Source: Syntrophobacteraceae bacterium
Lineage (GTDB): Bacteria; Desulfobacterota; Syntrophobacteria; Syntrophobacterales; Syntrophobacteraceae
DNA length: 64,000 bases
Assembly: GCA_025453975.1 (NCBI GenBank)
Contig: JALOPI010000010.1
Span: forward strand, 1 to 64,000
Direction: 5' to 3'
Below the pieces are notes generated by a model. The model was not told the origin of the DNA. It saw only the letters and a list, made by a program, of their open reading frames with translations, and did no database searches. The translations under genes and the position numbers were made by a program. Below are positions 37,988 to 47,625 of this stretch, piece after piece. The number at the start of each line of letters is the position of its first letter. Positions within the stretch are counted from its first letter, which is position 1.

Positions 37988-38233
37988 TTATAATCCTCCA
38001 GGCTTATTCTTCTCCTGCTCTTCCTTCTGCTGCTGGCGGATGTATCGGTAGTAGTTGCGAAATCCGGCTATGACACCCATCACCAGGAAGACCAGCTTGA
38101 GCCATGTTGTTCCAAGAGCCGAGTCCAGCCACCACCCGACGGCCAGCCCGATGAGCACGGCCAGGCCCCACTGCAGCCCCATGCTCGTGCCCGTTGCGAT
38201 CTGTTGAATGTATTCCTTGGTCTCACGTTTCAT
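37988..38233 (-). CDS. atpZ: AtpZ/AtpI-family F0F1 accessory protein
   Basis: The 81-residue protein has two membrane helices and the family core GLAVGWWLDSALGTTWLKLV followed by GVIAGFRNYYRYI, then a charged tail. AtpZ works with AtpI in ion-ring assembly and possibly Mg2+ or Ca2+ transport. ATG 38233 is preferred over GTG 38242; neither has a clear ribosome-binding site. It is the first gene of the F0 operon and follows hemL after 74 bases. Confidence 0.88.
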   Translation of the reverse strand: MKRETKEYIQQIATGTSMGLQWGLAVLIGLAVGWWLDSALGTTWLKLVFLVMGVIAGFRNYYRYIRQQQKEEQEKNKPGGL

Positions 38234-38243
38234 AGGGGCCACT

Positions 38244-38261
38244 TCGTGTAAATGTTCACGT
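38244..38261 (-). promoter_or_regulatory. Rex-like site before atpZ
   Basis: The bases TCGTGTAAATGTTCACGT match TTGTGAA-N4-TTCACAA at 10 of 14 fixed positions. The site lies 11 bases before the atpZ ATG. Two TTGACT hexamers (38274-38279 and 38287-38292, minus strand) upstream could serve as -35 elements, but no good -10 was found. Rex control of ATP synthase genes is known in sulfate reducers. Confidence 0.4.
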
Positions 38262-38307
38262 GCTTCCTAGCACAGTCAACGGGCTCAGTCAACGCATTTT
38301 TCCGAGA

Positions 38308-39609
38308 TCACATGGCCTCAAGCTGCTTGACGCGCCCCAGCGCGGACTTCGCCGCCTCGATGGTTCGGTCCAGATCGTCCTGGCTGTGGGCCGCGCTTAT
38401 GAAAAATGCCTCAAACTGTGACGGAGCCAGATAGACGCCCCGTTTGAGCATTTCCTGGAAGAACGCCGCGTAGGCGCGTGTGTCGGAAGACTGAGCCGTC
38501 TCAAAATCCTGGACGACCCTGTCCGTGAAAAATGCACAGCCGATGGAGCCCACTCTCGTCTGAAAGACCTTAACCCCGGCGGCATCGGCGGCTTGAGCCA
38601 TTCCCATGGCCAGATACGCCGCCCTGGACTCCAGCTGCTCGTGGATGCCTTCCTCCTTCAAGACCTGGAGCGTGGCCAGTCCGGCGCTCATGGCCAGGGG
38701 ATTTCCCGAAAGGGTTCCCGCCTGATACACGTCACCCGAGGGCGCCATCCTCGCCATGATCTCCCGTTTTCCACCGTAGGCCCCCACCGGGAGTCCCCCG
38801 CCGATGATCTTCCCGAGGCACGTCAGATCGGGCATGACGCCATAAACCTGCTGGGCTCCTCCCTCCGCCAGGCGAAAGCCGGTGATGACCTCATCGAAAA
38901 TGAGGAGCGCCCCATGCTGCGTGCAAAGCTCCCTCAAACCGGCGAGAAAGCCTTCACGGGGCAGCACCACTCCCATGTTGGCGGCCACCGGCTCGACGAT
39001 GATGGCCGCGACCTCGCCCCCCATGGCGTCCATGACTTCCCGCACGGCGCCCAGATCATTGTAACGGATCGAAACCGTGTCCCGAGCGACTTCATGAGGG
39101 ATTCCCGGGCTTCCGGGAATGCCGAGGGTGGCCACACCCGACCCCGACTTGACCAGGAGACTGTCCACATGCCCGTGATAGCAGCCGTTGAACTTGACAA
39201 CCTTTCCGCGCCCCGTCACCCCCCTCGCCAGTCGCACGGCACTCATGGTCGCCTCGGTTCCCGAGTTGACCATCCGGACCATCTCGATGGACGGCACCAT
39301 CTCCACCACCATTCGCGCCATCCGGAGCTCCAGCTCGGTGGGAATGCCGTAGGAGGTGCCCTTTCCCGCCGCCGTTCTCACGGCCTCCACCACCCCGGGG
39401 TGCGCATGCCCCAGGATCAGGGGGCCCCAGGAAGCCACGTAGTCGATGTACTCGTTTCCATCCTCATCGACGATCCGGGATCCCCGGGCTTCCCGTATGA
39501 ACAGCGGAGTCATACCCACGGCCCGCCCCGACCGCACCGGGCTGTTCACTCCACCCGGAATCACCTGGCAGGCCTCCTCGTACAGCCTCCTGGAAACGTC
39601 CCACACCAT
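38308..39609 (-). CDS. hemL: Glutamate-1-semialdehyde 2,1-aminomutase
   Basis: HemL converts glutamate-1-semialdehyde to 5-aminolevulinate with pyridoxal phosphate, the step after HemA. The 433-residue protein has [10 protein letters not shown] at the start, [27 protein letters not shown] and the PLP lysine in [20 protein letters not shown] 39609 lies behind GAGGGGAG; an in-frame ATG at 39627 would place that site inside the gene. It follows rng after 28 bases. Confidence 0.96.
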   Translation of the reverse strand: MVWDVSRRLYEEACQVIPGGVNSPVRSGRAVGMTPLFIREARGSRIVDEDGNEYIDYVASWGPLILGHAHPGVVEAVRTAAGKGTSYGIPTELELRMARMVVEMVPSIEMVRMVNSGTEATMSAVRLARGVTGRGKVVKFNGCYHGHVDSLLVKSGSGVATLGIPGSPGIPHEVARDTVSIRYNDLGAVREVMDAMGGEVAAIIVEPVAANMGVVLPREGFLAGLRELCTQHGALLIFDEVITGFRLAEGGAQQVYGVMPDLTCLGKIIGGGLPVGAYGGKREIMARMAPSGDVYQAGTLSGNPLAMSAGLATLQVLKEEGIHEQLESRAAYLAMGMAQAADAAGVKVFQTRVGSIGCAFFTDRVVQDFETAQSSDTRAYAAFFQEMLKRGVYLAPSQFEAFFISAAHSQDDLDRTIEAAKSALGRVKQLEAM

Positions 39610-39637
39610 CACTCTCCCCTCTTTCATCTCCGCCGTG

Positions 39638-41212
39638 TCAGGCGATGGCCACCCCTTCCGAAGGAGTGATTTCGTACTGCTCCAGATGAAACTCCGAGCT
39701 GCCCTTGACCAGGATCCTTGCATGCATCCTTTCCTCCAGCCGCTCCAGGGGCCCCCTTTCCTCGTCGCAGAAGCGGGCTGCCACCTCGGGATGAACGATG
39801 ACCGTCACGTTGCGCCCGAAGAGCTCGACACGCTCCCGTTCCAGCTCCCTCAGGATTTCATAACAGATGGTCTGCTTGGATTTCAGATAGCCTTCGCCGT
39901 CGCAGTAGAAGCACGGCTCGCAGAGCGTCCTTCCGATGCTCTCCTTGGTCCGTTTGCGGGTCATCTCGATCAGCCCCAGCTCGGACATCCGCAGGATGTT
40001 GGTCTTGCTCTTGTCCTTGCGCATGGCCTCCCGCAGGGCGTTGAAGACCTTCTCGCGGCTGGCTTCCTTCTCCATGTCGATGAAGTCGATGATGATGATT
40101 CCCCCGATGTTTCGCAGCCGGAGCTGGTAGGCGATCTCCTTCACCGCTTCCAGATTGGTCTTGAGGATGGTCTCCTCCAGGTTCCGCTTTCCGACGTATC
40201 GGCCCGTGTTCACATCGATGGCGGTGAGGGCCTCGGTCATCTCGATGACGATGTAGCCCCCCGACTTGAGCCAGATCTTCTTGCTGAGGGCCCGCTGCAC
40301 CTCCATCTCGATGCCGTAGGCATCGAAAACCGCTTCTTCTCCTTCGTACAGCTCCACGGCCGACTGCAGCGCCGGCATGAACGTTTCGATGAAGCTCAGA
40401 ACTTTGCGGTACTCCGCCTCGGAATCGATGACCAGGCGGTCCACCTCCTTGGTGAAAAGGTCTCGAACCGCCCGAAGGGTGATGTCCAGCTCCTGATAAA
40501 CGAGGGACGGCACCGACGCCCGTTCCGCCCGGCGCTGGACGCTTTCCCACAGCTTCAGCAGAAACTCCATCTCGGCCTGCAGCTTGTCCGGCTCCGCATC
40601 CTCGGCGGCCGTCCGTACGATGAAGCCGCAGTGGGGCGGCTTCATGGCACACATGATCTCCCGGAGCCGCTTACGCTCCTTCTCGTTTTCGATCCTTCTC
40701 GAAACCCCCACGTGGTCCATGGTAGGCATGAAGACCAGGTTCCTTCCCGGGAGCGTGATGTGAGTGGTGATGCGGGCCCCCTTGCTTCCCAGGGGCTCCT
40801 TGGCCACCTGCACCAGGATCTCCTGGCCCTCCTGAAGGCGGTCCTCGATGGGAATCTCCTCCAGAGGAGCACCCTCCGCCCCTTCCTCGGGCTCCGGCTC
40901 TTCGGCTCCCGCCACCGGCTCCGCCACTTCGCCGGAGTCCTCCGTGGCACAGGAATTCATGAACAACCGGTCCAGGTCCTCCATGGGACGCTGGACGTCG
41001 CTCACATACAGGAACGCGGCTTTCTCGAGGTTGATGTCCACAAAGGCGGCCTGCATGCCTGGAAGAACGCGCACCACCCGCCCCTTGTAGATGTTCCCCG
41101 CGATGCCCCGATCCGAGCTGCGCTCCACGTACAGCTCGGCCACCTGTCCACTTTCGACCAGAGCCACGCGCGTTTCGAAAAAATCACTATTTATGATGAC
41201 CTCGGAGGACAT
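39638..41212 (-). CDS. rng: Ribonuclease G
   Basis: RNase E/G family endoribonuclease acting in rRNA maturation and mRNA decay. The 524-residue protein has an S1 domain near residues 35-130, interrupted by an acidic Glu/Ala/Pro-rich linker of about 30 residues. The catalytic region has [20 protein letters not shown] and [11 protein letters not shown] with the metal-binding aspartates, and the [12 protein letters not shown] segment resembles the zinc link. No long RNase E-type C-terminal scaffold is present. ATG 41212 follows GAAGGAAGG. Confidence 0.94.
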   Translation of the reverse strand: MSSEVIINSDFFETRVALVESGQVAELYVERSSDRGIAGNIYKGRVVRVLPGMQAAFVDINLEKAAFLYVSDVQRPMEDLDRLFMNSCATEDSGEVAEPVAGAEEPEPEEGAEGAPLEEIPIEDRLQEGQEILVQVAKEPLGSKGARITTHITLPGRNLVFMPTMDHVGVSRRIENEKERKRLREIMCAMKPPHCGFIVRTAAEDAEPDKLQAEMEFLLKLWESVQRRAERASVPSLVYQELDITLRAVRDLFTKEVDRLVIDSEAEYRKVLSFIETFMPALQSAVELYEGEEAVFDAYGIEMEVQRALSKKIWLKSGGYIVIEMTEALTAIDVNTGRYVGKRNLEETILKTNLEAVKEIAYQLRLRNIGGIIIIDFIDMEKEASREKVFNALREAMRKDKSKTNILRMSELGLIEMTRKRTKESIGRTLCEPCFYCDGEGYLKSKQTICYEILRELERERVELFGRNVTVIVHPEVAARFCDEERGPLERLEERMHARILVKGSSEFHLEQYEITPSEGVAIA

Positions 41213-43770
41213 GACGAGCACCTTCCTTCAACAGCATCCAGAGCCAACATCGGTCGCTGGGGGCTCTCATCCCACGGCGAAACCAACATTTTGCAAACGC
41301 GAAGCTCATGCAGCGATTCAAACTGCCCGGCCAGCAGTGCTTGCAGGATCGAAGCGGGCCTGAAGCAGAGATTCCTTTTCTCCAGCACATCCATTTCCAC
41401 GGTGTGCCCATCCAGTCGGCGTAAATCCAGGAGCACCGTCCCCAAGGACACCGAGACCCGCCCCCTTTTGGTTTCCTTGCAGATGAGGTCGTCCAGGTGA
41501 CAATCCCAGTCCCGACTCAGGCGGTCGGCCAAGTCCGGCGGCAGCCCCGTCAGGCGATAGGTGACACGAAGAGCCTCCGGCCTTTCGGGCCGGCGCTTCA
41601 ACGCTTCGACCCTTCCCACGCTCAAGCCCGGGGGCATCTGTCCATTGAGCGCATCCCGGACATGGTCTGGATCCAGCCGCCGGCCGAGGGTCAGAACCGC
41701 CCTCTCAGCCAGACTCTCCATCCCCAGGGGCAGGGCTTCCTCGAAAGACAGCTTCATGTGAGGATGGAAGCCCGCGGAATATACCGCGGGAAGCCCGGAT
41801 CTCCTCACGGCTCGAATGAGGCTCTGGGCGATCTCCAGCTGCCCGTGAAACCGAAGGTCCCCCACCTTGCTGAAATGGAGCCGGAAGAGATACAGACCTT
41901 CATCCCGAGCCGGCCGGGAGTCGCCCACCAAAGCTTGGGGCAGCGGTCCCGCCAGGTCGTGCAGTTGAGGGAGCACGGACTGGTGGTCGCAAACCCCGCA
42001 GGCGGAGCAGGCTTCCCAGCGGCAGTCAGGCGTCAACGCCTCACCGAGGCTCCTCTCCAGCTCCTCCAGCAGGAATCGGCGCTCAACCCCGGAGGACAGG
42101 TGCTGCCACGGCAGGATTTCATCCAGGGCGCGAGCCCTCTCGGCATGGAAGCGAGGATCCAGCCCCGATGCCTCGAAAGCCCTGGCCCAGACTTCGGGAC
42201 GGAACTGCTCGCCCCAGCCGTCGAAGCGAGCCCCCAGGCGGTAAGCCCCCTCGATGACCCGACCCAGTCGACGGTCTCCCCGGGAGAATACCGCTTCCAT
42301 GAGGCTCTGGTCCGCATCGTTCCATTTCATTCTCAGGCCCGGGCGGCTCATGCGGACCTTGAGCCCCTCGATCCTCTCACGGATCGCTTCCCTCCCAAGC
42401 TGTCCATGCCATTGAAAAGGGGTGTGGGGCTTGGGAACGAAGGTGGAAACCGACACATTGAGTGAGGCTCTCTTCTTGCCGGCCAGCCGCGCAACGGTGA
42501 GCGACAGGCGGGCCATGGCATCCAGGTCCGCGTCGGTCTCCGTGGGCAGACCGATCATGAAATAGAGCTTGAGCACCTTCCAGCCCAGGGCGAATGCGTT
42601 CTCGGCGGCTTGCAGAAGGTCGTCGTCCGTCACGGGCTTGTTGATGACGCGCCGCAGCCGCTCGCTGCCGGCTTCGGGAGCCAGGGTGAAGCCGGTCTTC
42701 CGCACCCGCCGCACCAGCTCCATGAGCTCGGGTGTCAGGGTTCCGACCCGCATGGAAGGAAAGGATACGGCAACCCGGTCTCCCTCCAGCCGCTCCACCA
42801 GCGCCGAAAGCAGGGGCTGGATCTGGCAGTAATCGCCGGTGCTGAAGGAGAGCAGGGAAAGCTCATCGAAACCGCTGCTCCTCAAGGCTTCCACCGCGGA
42901 GGACAGGACCTCGCCGGGATGCCGCTCGCGCACCGGGCGGTAAATGTAGCCCGCCTGACAGAACCTGCATCCCCGCGTGCATCCGCGGCCGATCTCCACG
43001 CTCAGCCGATTGTGGACGATATCCCCCATGGGTACCAGGGGCTTCCCGGGAATCGGCGAGCCGCGGTCGAGATCCATGACCAGCCGCTTCCGCACCCTCG
43101 AGTATCCCGAGACCAGGGGCTCGATGCCTCGAACCACCCCTCCGGGGCCGTCGTAGCTCACATCAAAAAAAGAGGGCACGTAGATGCCGGCGACCCCGGC
43201 CACCGCCAGGAGAAACTCTTGGCGCCCACCCCGACTCGTGCGCCACTCCCGATGGAGCGCCACGATCTCGGGCAGCACCTCCTCGGCTTCCCCCAGAACC
43301 ACAAAATCCAGGAAATCCGCCAGCGGCTCGGGATTGAACGCGCAAGGACCGCCGGCGATGACCCAGGGATCGCCAGGTCCCCGATCCCGCGCATGGAGGG
43401 GGATTCCCCCCAGGTCGAGCATCGTGAGGATGTTGGTGTAGCTCAGCTCGTACTGCAGGCTGAACCCCACGAAATCGAAATCCCTCAGGGGGCGGCGGCT
43501 TTCGTGAGCCCGGAGAGGCTCGCCCTGGCTCCGCAACAGGGCCTCATAGTCGTGCCACGGGGCATAGGCCCGGTCGGCCATCACCCCTTCCATCCCGTTC
43601 AGGAGATGGTAAAGCACGTGGAGACCGATATGACTCATGCCCACTTCGTAAAGGTCGGGAAAGGCCAGGAGAAGCCGGGTTTCCGCCCCGTCGAAATCCT
43701 TGCGGCGGGCGTTGACCTCGCCGGCAACGTAGCGCCCCGGCTTCTGTATACTCAAAAGAAGATTGTCCAT
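41191..43770 (-). CDS. Radical SAM protein fused to DUF2344 domain
   Basis: The 859-residue protein has an N-terminal B12-binding-like domain (about 20-230), a radical SAM domain with C264, C268 and C271 (GRGCTRGCRFC), and a C-terminal DUF2344 part from about residue 625 (RLHFSKVGDLRFHGQLEIAQ). CxxC clusters near 610 may bind a second iron-sulfur centre. The family is often next to rng and its substrate is not established; an RNA or ribosome-related role is suggested only by context. It overlaps rng by 22 bases. The start ATG 43770 matches the family but has a poor ribosome-binding site. Confidence 0.85.
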   Translation of the reverse strand: MDNLLLSIQKPGRYVAGEVNARRKDFDGAETRLLLAFPDLYEVGMSHIGLHVLYHLLNGMEGVMADRAYAPWHDYEALLRSQGEPLRAHESRRPLRDFDFVGFSLQYELSYTNILTMLDLGGIPLHARDRGPGDPWVIAGGPCAFNPEPLADFLDFVVLGEAEEVLPEIVALHREWRTSRGGRQEFLLAVAGVAGIYVPSFFDVSYDGPGGVVRGIEPLVSGYSRVRKRLVMDLDRGSPIPGKPLVPMGDIVHNRLSVEIGRGCTRGCRFCQAGYIYRPVRERHPGEVLSSAVEALRSSGFDELSLLSFSTGDYCQIQPLLSALVERLEGDRVAVSFPSMRVGTLTPELMELVRRVRKTGFTLAPEAGSERLRRVINKPVTDDDLLQAAENAFALGWKVLKLYFMIGLPTETDADLDAMARLSLTVARLAGKKRASLNVSVSTFVPKPHTPFQWHGQLGREAIRERIEGLKVRMSRPGLRMKWNDADQSLMEAVFSRGDRRLGRVIEGAYRLGARFDGWGEQFRPEVWARAFEASGLDPRFHAERARALDEILPWQHLSSGVERRFLLEELERSLGEALTPDCRWEACSACGVCDHQSVLPQLHDLAGPLPQALVGDSRPARDEGLYLFRLHFSKVGDLRFHGQLEIAQSLIRAVRRSGLPAVYSAGFHPHMKLSFEEALPLGMESLAERAVLTLGRRLDPDHVRDALNGQMPPGLSVGRVEALKRRPERPEALRVTYRLTGLPPDLADRLSRDWDCHLDDLICKETKRGRVSVSLGTVLLDLRRLDGHTVEMDVLEKRNLCFRPASILQALLAGQFESLHELRVCKMLVSPWDESPQRPMLALDAVEGRCSSCPPRSS

Positions 43771-43869
43771 ACCGTTGAGGAGCCTGTTCCTAATGAGACG
43801 CTCGTGAGGAATCGTCGCCTGCCCAACATCTGAAAAGCCTGCGGGACCTGCATGGGCCGTAAACAGACT

Positions 43870-43899
43870 TTTATACTTTTTTTGATGACTTGGAGTCAA
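43870..43899 (-). promoter_or_regulatory. Promoter for the radical SAM-rng-hemL operon
   Basis: On the minus strand TTGACT (43894-43899) is followed after 18 bases by TATAAA (43870-43875). The start would be near 43862, about 90 bases before the gene, in an AT-rich island directly beyond the terminator of the upstream gene. Confidence 0.6.
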
Positions 43900-43931
43900 C
43901 AAGAAAGGCCCGACGCTCAACCGGTCAGGCC
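43898..43931 (-). terminator. Intrinsic terminator after the M24 peptidase gene
   Basis: On the minus strand GGCCTGAC (43924-43931), a nine-base loop and GTCGGGCC (43907-43914) form an eight-pair stem with one T-G wobble, followed by TTTCTTGTT. It ends the upstream gene 35 bases after its stop. Confidence 0.65.
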
Positions 43932-43965
43932 CCTGGAAACTTCATTCGGCAGGCAGAATCAAGGT

Positions 43966-45162
43966 TTACAGGATGAGCAGCTCCTCCGTGGCGGTATTGA
44001 GAGACTCCAGCCCTGCGGAGGTCACCAGGTAGGTGTTCTCCAGGCCCACGATACCTTCTCCGGGCAGGATGAGCTTGGGCTCGAAGGCGAAGGTCATCCC
44101 CTCCCGCAGGGTCAGCTTCTGCCCTTGAGCCACAAAGGGGAATTCATCCACCTCGATCCCCAGCCCGTGAGCCACGAAGGAGACCCGGCTGTCGCCATGC
44201 CCCATGAAATGAGCTTCCCAGCCCGCCTCCCGAGCCCACCGGCACACCTCTTCGTAAAGCTCTCCCGTCACCGCGCCCGGCCTGGCCCGTTCCCGGAACC
44301 GGCGATGCATCTCACGCACATCGTCGTATGCCGCCATGAGCCTACCCGGGGGCCGGCCGATGCAGAAGTTGCGAGTCTGATCGTTCAGATACCCGTTGTG
44401 GTTCATCATGGTATCCACGCTGACGATCTCTCCGGCCTGGATACGCCTCATCCCGGGCCCCTGGCCGAAAGCGGCGCTCAAGCCCTCCCCCCCCGTGGGG
44501 GCGTCGGCGTAGGACGGAATGGCCGCTTCGGGCCCCGAAAGCACATGCCCGAAGTACATGTCCATGTTGAAGGCCCTGAGCCGGATCAGGCCGAGGTGGC
44601 CCGCCAGCCTGGCCACGCGCTCCAGCTCGATGCTCAGCTCCAGCTCACTCACACCTTCCGTCAGCCACCGCGGAGCCGCATCCGCCACTGATTGCGAGAT
44701 CCGGGCCGCACCGCGCATCATGCCGATCTCCCAGGGAGATTTGATCATGCGCACCTGGCGGACCAATCCGCTCACGTCCACGATCTGCTGCCTCGCAAAA
44801 AGCTTCTCGTCGTAGAAGAAAAAGGTGCTCGCGGGCAACACATCGAGCTCCATTCCGATCCGCTCGACGGATTCGGTCCCGCACGCCTCGAAGACCCATC
44901 GAGGCACATCCTTCACCGTGGACAGGGGCACCACGGGGCGCACGGGTGACTGAGATTCCGCCCGCCGCACATCCCGCTTGACCAGGAAAACCGGCCGCCC
45001 CACCGCGGGGACAATCAAGTGGGCATCCTGAACCGTTCCCGTGAAATAGAACAGGTCGGCATTCTGGCGAATGACGGCCACATCCACCTCGCTCCGCTGC
45101 AGCAGCCTCTGCAGCGCCACGATTCGAGCCGCCACCTCCTCCATGGGCACATTCGACAGCAT
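43966..45162 (-). CDS. Xaa-Pro peptidase family (M24) hydrolase
   Basis: A 398-residue protein with a creatinase-like N-terminal domain (about 1-140) and a pita-bread C-terminal domain. All five metal ligands of M24 peptidases are in place: D250, D261, H332 (AHGLGIEVDEFP), E361 and E375. It probably cleaves peptides with proline at position two, but M24 also includes creatinase-like and other hydrolases. ATG 45162 follows GGAAGGAGAG. It appears to be a single-gene transcript between two terminators. Confidence 0.88.
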   Translation of the reverse strand: MLSNVPMEEVAARIVALQRLLQRSEVDVAVIRQNADLFYFTGTVQDAHLIVPAVGRPVFLVKRDVRRAESQSPVRPVVPLSTVKDVPRWVFEACGTESVERIGMELDVLPASTFFFYDEKLFARQQIVDVSGLVRQVRMIKSPWEIGMMRGAARISQSVADAAPRWLTEGVSELELSIELERVARLAGHLGLIRLRAFNMDMYFGHVLSGPEAAIPSYADAPTGGEGLSAAFGQGPGMRRIQAGEIVSVDTMMNHNGYLNDQTRNFCIGRPPGRLMAAYDDVREMHRRFRERARPGAVTGELYEEVCRWAREAGWEAHFMGHGDSRVSFVAHGLGIEVDEFPFVAQGQKLTLREGMTFAFEPKLILPGEGIVGLENTYLVTSAGLESLNTATEELLIL

Positions 45163-45505
45163 GAGCTCTCCTTCCTTCACCAGACCCCATCACGATTCCA
45201 CGCTCCCCGGAGCCACGATTCCCCGGGCATCATGAAGCCCGCCCATCCCTCTTTACCCCGCGCGCTCAGCCAAAGCAACCCGATGGGGATCGGCTTCAAG
45301 GGACGTCTACGAAGCAGCCCCCCGCAATAGAGGGCTCAAGAGGGGAACGGTCCCCGTGGGAAGATTGCAGGAAGGCGCGGCCCAATGGTCCGCGAACGAG
45401 GTCGGCCATGCCGGACGGGGACAAAAAAAACCGGGACAAGCTGCTGTTTCGAGCAAAGCGCTTGTCCCGGCCGGAACCGTGGCGGTGAGCGATCCGAGCG
45501 CGCGG
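45163..45505. other. Intergenic region with one terminator
   Basis: This 343-base stretch between two minus-strand genes contains a strong terminator at 45423-45470 and must also hold the promoter of the M24 peptidase gene, though no clear hexamer pair was found. No credible open frame is present. Confidence 0.6.
45423..45470 (-). terminator. Strong intrinsic terminator
   Basis: On the minus strand CCGGGACAAG (45461-45470) pairs perfectly with CTTGTCCCGG (45431-45440), loop of 20 bases, followed by eight T (45423-45430). It lies 35 bases after the stop of the next gene upstream and closes the 48318-45506 group. Confidence 0.88.
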
Positions 45506-46372
45506 TCACGGGGCCGCTGCACTCTCTCCGGTGGCGGGAGCGGGGCCGGGATTGGAAGCGGGAGTCGCCTCCGCGGGCTGCGCTTCGGTACTGGAAGTGC
45601 TCAGCTCAAGCCGAGTCACCCGGAGGGAGAAGTTCAGGCTCCGCTCCTCGAAGTCCATTTCGTTCTCCACGACTGCCTTCTCCCTCTGGGGCTTCACCCA
45701 CTCGTGGGGTCCCTGCCTGCCGTTGAGCCGGTCGATGGATTTCACGAGATCGATCAGGTGGCCGATCTGCTTCAGCAGCCTTCCGCCCTCGACTCCTCCC
45801 AGATCCTGGAGGTCTTCACGCTCCAGCGCCAAGCCGTCGATCTCCTGCCCATCAGCCCGCATTTTTCCTATCTTCTGGAGGATCTTCCGGGCAAATCCGA
45901 GGATATCCTCTTTCCTGACATCGCTCCGCCCCTCCTGAGCCTGAAACTGGCTCGCCTCCAGATGGAATTCGAACTGGAAGAGCTCCTCGCGCTCTTCCCC
46001 CGTCACGGGATCCACCGTCTTCATGGACGATTGGAACGAGAAATCCATTTTGAGGGTCTGGGATCGTACGTCCACGAGGCCGTCGGCCCTCAGGGCACGC
46101 ACATGCTCATCCTGAAAGGAGAAGCTGAAGTCGACCTGCTGCGACGCCTCCTTGAGATAGCTGCGCTCCAGATCCAGCCCGCTCTGCCGAAGCTTCCGCA
46201 GCGGCTCGGAAAGCTTGAAGAGATCGCCCCTGCCATCGCCATCCCCGACGGCACGGCCCAGAAGGCCCGAAGCCAGGGATTGGATCGCTCCACGCCGAGC
46301 TCGCCCAAGATCCTTCAACAGGCTGTCGCTGCCGCCAAGATTCTTCCAGTCAAATGCTCCCACCGAAAACAT
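45506..46372 (-). CDS. Uncharacterised protein, 288 residues
   Basis: No signal peptide or membrane segment is seen. The protein has a GRARRGAIQSLASGLL start, two beta-rich stretches with alternating Phe/Ser (VDFSFSFQDEHVRAL and LKMDFSFQSSM), a helical middle, a repeat-like LNFSLRVTRLELS near the end and an Ala/Pro/Glu-rich disordered tail. The repeated F-S-F/F-S-L strands suggest an all-beta assembly module. I cannot assign a function. ATG 46372 follows GGGAGGA. It is last in its group, 235 bases after the SixA-like gene, and ends at a strong terminator. Confidence 0.72.
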   Translation of the reverse strand: MFSVGAFDWKNLGGSDSLLKDLGRARRGAIQSLASGLLGRAVGDGDGRGDLFKLSEPLRKLRQSGLDLERSYLKEASQQVDFSFSFQDEHVRALRADGLVDVRSQTLKMDFSFQSSMKTVDPVTGEEREELFQFEFHLEASQFQAQEGRSDVRKEDILGFARKILQKIGKMRADGQEIDGLALEREDLQDLGGVEGGRLLKQIGHLIDLVKSIDRLNGRQGPHEWVKPQREKAVVENEMDFEERSLNFSLRVTRLELSTSSTEAQPAEATPASNPGPAPATGESAAAP

Positions 46373-46607
46373 CGCTATCCTCCCGGTCCGACGGAGTATT
46401 TCGAGGACCACGCCCCCCTCGCAGGGGGCTCTCACCTTTGTTCCATGGTCTTGTGGCCTGAAGCAGCCTTTGGAGGACGTATCGGTCGGACAAAATCCAT
46501 TCGTGAGCCCTTTCGCGGACAAGCCACCCTAAAAGGAGCCGGTCCCCCTCCCCGAGAGCACGGTCCCGGAGCCGACAACACCTCGGTCGGACTGCCATTT
46601 CGGCGCT

Positions 46608-47069
46608 TCAGGAGATGTTGGGCATGAGGGCCCATTTAACCACCAGGGACGATGCCTCGGGGTTCCGGTCCAGGCATACGATGCCGCCATTCTGGAACTT
46701 GAAGATCATGGGCCTTTCGGCGCCAATGACCAGGAGAGAAGTCAGCCTTTCCATGAACGGGAGATGGCCGACGAGCATGAGGCCATGCTCGGTCCTGATC
46801 CTGGGGGCCCATGGCGATACCGGATCCAGGGGTCCGAGGGCATCCGCCAGGTCGACTCCCCCCGACGGCTCGAGAGCGGCCGCCAAGATGGCCGCGGTCT
46901 GCTCCGCCCGCTTCTTGCCGCTGTGGATTATCCTGGCCACGGAAACGCCGTAGCCCCTGGCCACCCCCGCGATCCGCTGGACCTGGGCGACGCCTTCCGG
47001 AGACAGGCCCGGGTCCGGATCCACTTCCCTGGGCAGGCTGAGGCCATGCTGCACCAGATAGAGTGCCAT
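46608..47069 (-). CDS. sixA: SixA-like phosphohistidine phosphatase
   Basis: SixA removes phosphate from phosphohistidine proteins such as ArcB-type or PTS phosphocarriers. The 153-residue histidine-phosphatase fold has LVQHG (H8), HSGKKRAEQTA with R54, and LVGHLPF with H102. The first motif is QHG instead of the usual RHG, so one substrate-phosphate arginine is missing; activity or substrate may differ. ATG 47069 follows GGAGG. Confidence 0.82.
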   Translation of the reverse strand: MALYLVQHGLSLPREVDPDPGLSPEGVAQVQRIAGVARGYGVSVARIIHSGKKRAEQTAAILAAALEPSGGVDLADALGPLDPVSPWAPRIRTEHGLMLVGHLPFMERLTSLLVIGAERPMIFKFQNGGIVCLDRNPEASSLVVKWALMPNIS

Positions 47070-47092
47070 GGTACACCTCCATGGTGCCCGTT

Positions 47093-47494
47093 TCACCCTT
47101 CGACGGCAGTGACGGGCAGGTAACTGAAAACACTGGGGTCTCCAAACCTCGGGAGGCCGTCTTCGTGCGGGAAGGGAGTGCGGTCGATGACTTCCCGGGG
47201 CAGCTGGCTGAGCTCGTCGAAGATCAGGAACGCGAAATGGAGCAGATTGAGCCGCTCTTCATAACGCTTCCGGAGCAGGAAGAAATAGAGATCTCGCACC
47301 GCCTCGTCATGGCCCACGCCGATGCTCCGCCTGGCGGCGAGAAGCAAGGCGGCGAACGGGGGAAAGGGATCCGTCAGGGACCTCACGAAAGGGGCACAGG
47401 GGAGGGCAGCCTCGTCGCCCTCGAGGCTGTGCGCGGCGACCTCCTCGAGGAGTCGATCCCAGGGGATGTCTCTCCAATCCGCCATCATGGACAT
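47093..47494 (-). CDS. Uncharacterised protein, 133 residues
   Basis: A soluble, acidic, helix-rich protein without motifs I recognise. It has DLYFFLLRKRYEERLNLLHF and FDELSQLPREVIDRTPFP as its most regular segments. It lies 23 bases before the SixA-like gene on the same strand and is probably cotranscribed. Starts at 47494, 47488 or 47485 are all possible; GGGGAGGGGGG precedes the first. Confidence 0.6.
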   Translation of the reverse strand: MSMMADWRDIPWDRLLEEVAAHSLEGDEAALPCAPFVRSLTDPFPPFAALLLAARRSIGVGHDEAVRDLYFFLLRKRYEERLNLLHFAFLIFDELSQLPREVIDRTPFPHEDGLPRFGDPSVFSYLPVTAVEG

Positions 47495-47625
47495 GCCCCC
47501 CTCCCCGGGCGATCCCCCCGGCCGGGCACCTGGGACGTTGACCCTGGATGCTCAAGCCCCCCACGGTCCATGGCTTCGACGAGCCTGGGCCCCAAAGCCC
47601 GGCCGCCGCTCCATTGTCCATCGGG

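Noticed and set aside
39446-41500. 684-codon plus-strand frame across rng and hemL
   Set aside because: It is antisense to well-conserved genes and has no recognisable domain.
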